Positions 61,101-64,000 of a stretch of DNA of 64,000 nucleotides are shown piece by piece. Numbering within the stretch: the stretch's first letter is position 1; each line of letters begins with the position of its first letter. The stretch is taken from the NCBI RefSeq assembly GCF_000499385.1, contig NW_013651762.1:54308-118307 (forward strand). Reading direction: 5' to 3'. Source of the stretch: Eimeria necatrix. Taxonomy: Eukaryota; Apicomplexa; Conoidasida; Eucoccidiorida; Eimeriidae. Below the pieces are notes generated by a model. That model made no database searches. It was not told the origin of the DNA and was given only the letters and a program-made list of their open reading frames with translations. The translations under genes were made by a program, and so were the position numbers.

Positions 61101-63027
61101 CAGCAGTGCCAGTAATATGTGAAATAACTCCTAACAACATCCCTGCATCCTTGCTGGGTTTAATCTGGGTAGCACAGAGGGAGCTCCGGCCAACCTCCGA
61201 GCGATTGGGCAGTACATTTGTATTTCGATCTAGAGCTCCCGACGACAGCAAACCATATTTTTTGCTACCAGCTTGTATTCTGCGCCATGTCAGGCCTTTT
61301 AGAAGTGACAACTGGCTTCAAACCACTCGAACTGCTGCACAAAGTTAAGCTGATTTCCTGTGCTGGGCTTATGTGACGAAACTGTTCTAGGCTGGAAAGC
61401 AACCTTAAAGTTAGATTTGGGCTCGATATAGTCTTTCTATTGCTTCTTGGACTGGACTGTTGTATTGTTTGAGCACAGCCAAAGCATTTCACACGTCATG
61501 CTAAGAGCCACGCCACAGACAAATCTTCCTAGATGCGCAACGATGGAGAAGCAAATCCAAGCAACCATCCAAATATCAATCATTTCTCTGGCTAAGCTAA
61601 AGTTGAATCACCGATAATCTACCTATAGCAGACCAGTAAAATCAGGAACAAGAGAGAAGCCCAACTCACCAAACTTACGCTTGCCGCACCCCGCTGTTTC
61701 TACTTTTTAAAGATGAATAGGCTAAAACTGACACCGCGAAGTAGAGATGCCATCTTGCGCCAAGAGAACTACACCATAATGCAACTACGCGCCGATTTTA
61801 TTTGGGTCAACAGTACGCTTTGGACGCTTTTAGTGGCCTTTGATGGAGAAAAAGCCCAACAGTTTCCTCTATATTGAACCTATGGGCGAAGCTTGTTTCA
61901 ACCACGGCAGATGTCGCCCAGCTGAGAAGCGAAGTATTGAAGGTATGAAACGTACAAAAAGTGCTCTAAAGGGTAAGGAGAGGGACAATTTCATAACTCA
62001 GTCGAAAATAGGCAGTGAAACTAAATCTAAGGGCCGATTAGCCTGCTAGGCGCTGAGCGGCAGCAAAGCTAGGATATTTCCTCAGTTCTAGACAATGAAA
62101 CATCAACTCGACCGCTAAGTAGAGAAATAGTTCCCGTAGGGAATACAGCTGGACGGAAAACGCCAAAAAGATTTGAAAATTCTAGGCGAGAAAGCACGTG
62201 AGATGAATCTGTGGAGACGGAGCTTCTAAGATCGGAACATAACCATGCGAAGCCAAGCCTATTATTTGCGAACGCAGCTGACAAGAGGCTTCAAGTGCCT
62301 CTCTACGAGCAATGCTGATCTGCCTAGAATGACCCAATGAAATATTCCGGGGAAATATCTTAGTTTTTGGTACAAAATATCCCCTTTCACTGACGCGCGA
62401 TTAACTACAGCCAACATTCTGCACCGGCGGGGATCGCATCGTGAGGCCAAGCATTGCAATCACGCGATATGCATGTACTTCACGTATATGCTGTGAAAAT
62501 CTAAAGAAGGTTCTCCTTCAGACCCAAATTAGTGTTGAAGGTGCTCAAAATGTGCAGAAATTGGCCTATCAAATAGTTGTTTTAGGACAGTCCTTGAAAA
62601 AATATAGGTTTAAACCGATCCAGCGCTTTCCCTCAATAACTACGGAGCACTATTTCTGGAAAACATGAAATTTACTTATTTTCATTGAAGGAAAACGAGG
62701 GATCCATCTTAGGGCTTACCTTGGGTGAGAGCGGTCTAGCAAGTTGAAATACCGGTCTTGCTGGTGGACCTCTGGCCGGCCGCCGACCACAACCTCAACC
62801 GATTCGGGGCCGAGTTCACTTCTTGCTTGCATAGCTTGTCTGGACGTTTCGATGAAACTTAACTGACAGGAAGTGCTGCGCCTTGGATTATTTGTGTGAA
62901 CCGACGACAACGAGCCCAGTTTGTGGGCCACAGCGGGCCAACAGGCCGCAACACCTCGGCAACTCAATTGGTCTTCCGGCTCCATTCCCTGTATTCAGTG
63001 CAGATTGCACCTATTCGTGGATTTACG
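58123..63027. other. Gene-poor stretch, no supported gene
   Basis: These 4.9 kb upstream of the MIC2/TRAP signal exon hold only short mixed-strand frames; the longest are about 130-142 residues, at 59166-59983. None shows motifs or phase-matched splices. The start should contain the MIC2/TRAP promoter, and the end the leader of the downstream membrane protein gene. Confidence 0.5.
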
Positions 63028-64000
63028 ATGTTTTTCACTTTCGTTGTGCGTCCGGGTGAGGCCCCTGAGGGCCGGGGACCGCAGCTCGAGCCATTCTGGA
63101 CCTTCTTTGTAAATTACAACCTTCGCCTTGGCCTGCTGATCCAGCTGACCGCCTACGCAACTCTCCTCGCAACAACATCATCTGGTGGTAAAGATCCTCT
63201 TTCGCTCCTCAGCTTCTTCAGGTCTAACCCTGAATCCGTCGGTACGTGGGCGCACGCATTTGCCCTTCCTTCTGCCTTTCATTCAACCGTCCCGCTTTTA
63301 GGATTACCCATGTGTGCATGCCCGTGCCTAACAGCGTACAGTGGAGAAGCCCAAACACCGTGTAGATATATAAGCGCTGCAGTGGAAGCAATCTTAATGC
63401 ACCGGTACTCCGGTACTAAAGCTGCAGTAGGAGCTTTGCCTTCAAGGAGTGTCTTATCAGAGGGCTTCCAGTACACAGCTGTAACCATGTATTTCACGCA
63501 TCTCACTCGAATTCTTCCGCTCTCAGGAAAGTCCCCTCTCTGGGCAGCTCAGCTCGCCTGCTGCCTATTTATCCTTGGAAACCTCACCACGATGGCATTC
63601 CAGTCTCTGACTGACGATGACAGCAGGTTAGCTCGAAGTCATGTGCCGCACCCCTTGGTAGAGCAGTTCAGAGCTTATATTTTAGTAGCCATCCCCTACG
63701 GGCCCTTTCTAGGGACCCCGGCTTTTGTCAACTGAGGTGGAGACTGGCAGGCTCTGCGTTTGCTTGCAGCATCAAGCAGTCTCGTGGGTACCGATCCGGC
63801 ACCAAGTTCTTGCAGCAAGCCTCCTCCTTTGGACTCTTTGCATCTACCTTGGCTCTTCTCGTTTTTTACTCGGCCAACTATTACTTTGACGATCCTTGGA
63901 TGAGCAAAAACTTCGGGAGTGGCTCTTCATGGCTAATCTTCTTCACCTCTCGCGTTTGCGACGCCTTTGCGCTCTTTTTCTATGCCGGGTTAGTTTTGAG
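63028..64000 (+). CDS. Multi-pass membrane protein, partial, function unknown
   Basis: The gene runs off the right edge. The likely start is the ATG at 63028 (MFFTFVVRPGEAPEGRG); the frame is open further upstream but without ATG. Exon 1 to 63626 includes helices FVNYNLRLGLLIQLTAYATLL and AAQLACCLFILGNLTTMAFQ. A GTTAGC donor at 63627 leaves two bases that join the acceptor at 63769 in phase. Exon 2, from 63770, reads SSFGLFASTLALLVFYSANY and WLIFFTSRVCDAFALFFYAG. The middle of exon 1 (about 63180-63380) is less membrane-like and may hide a small intron. At least four membrane segments are visible. I do not recognise the family. Confidence 0.6.

Noticed and set aside
1..64000. CRISPR arrays, bacterial operons, insertion sequences or phage genes
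   Set aside because: None seen. Intron structure and gene content are eukaryotic throughout, and the repeats found lack the spacing and identity of CRISPR arrays.

Overview
The window reads as nuclear DNA from an apicomplexan of the coccidian type, most likely an eimeriid such as Cyclospora or Eimeria. The grounds are: genes broken by GT-AG introns of roughly 60-1000 bases; interrupted CAG/GCA tracts that give Gln- and Ala-rich protein segments; a TRAP/MIC2-family adhesin with one von Willebrand A domain, six thrombospondin type-1 repeats, a membrane anchor and an acidic tail with a near-terminal Trp; and two apicoplast-type translation proteins with secretory leaders. Genus is an inference. 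There is one 100-N assembly gap (46271-46370).

Layout. Left edge: a possible gene tail (1-123). 1494-4147 (-): amidase of the GatA family with a signal-anchor leader. 4666-12556 (+): a very large SAC3/GANP-type mRNA-export protein, four exons whose phases all join. 15850 to about 17700 (+): multi-exon membrane protein, 3' end unresolved. 18505-19923 (-): TauE/SafE-family transporter. 24419-25868 (+): charged coiled-coil protein, four exons. 26691-29280 (-): citrate/2-methylcitrate synthase, eight exons, with a mitochondrial-like N-terminus and a C-terminal Ala-Lys-Leu. 30457-33043 (-): RACK1, four exons. 38414-45786 (+): organellar isoleucyl-tRNA synthetase, fourteen exons, followed by a decayed copy of its exon 11. 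47153-47863 (+): EMC7-like ER protein. 48667-52329 (-): OTU deubiquitinase, five exons. 55091-58122 (-): MIC2/TRAP adhesin. 63028 to beyond the right edge (+): multi-pass membrane protein.

The genes do not form operons and both strands are used. Shared themes are apicoplast protein synthesis (IleRS, GatA-like protein), mitochondrial or peroxisomal carbon metabolism (citrate synthase), gene expression (SAC3, RACK1), ER membrane insertion (EMC7), ubiquitin removal (OTU) and host-cell invasion and gliding (MIC2/TRAP). Exon joins were worked out by eye from splice dinucleotides, phase and family motifs, so single junctions may be off even where the gene call is safe. Long stretches (12.6-15.8, 19.9-24.4, 33.0-38.3, 52.3-55.1, 58.1-63.0 kb) show no gene I can support.
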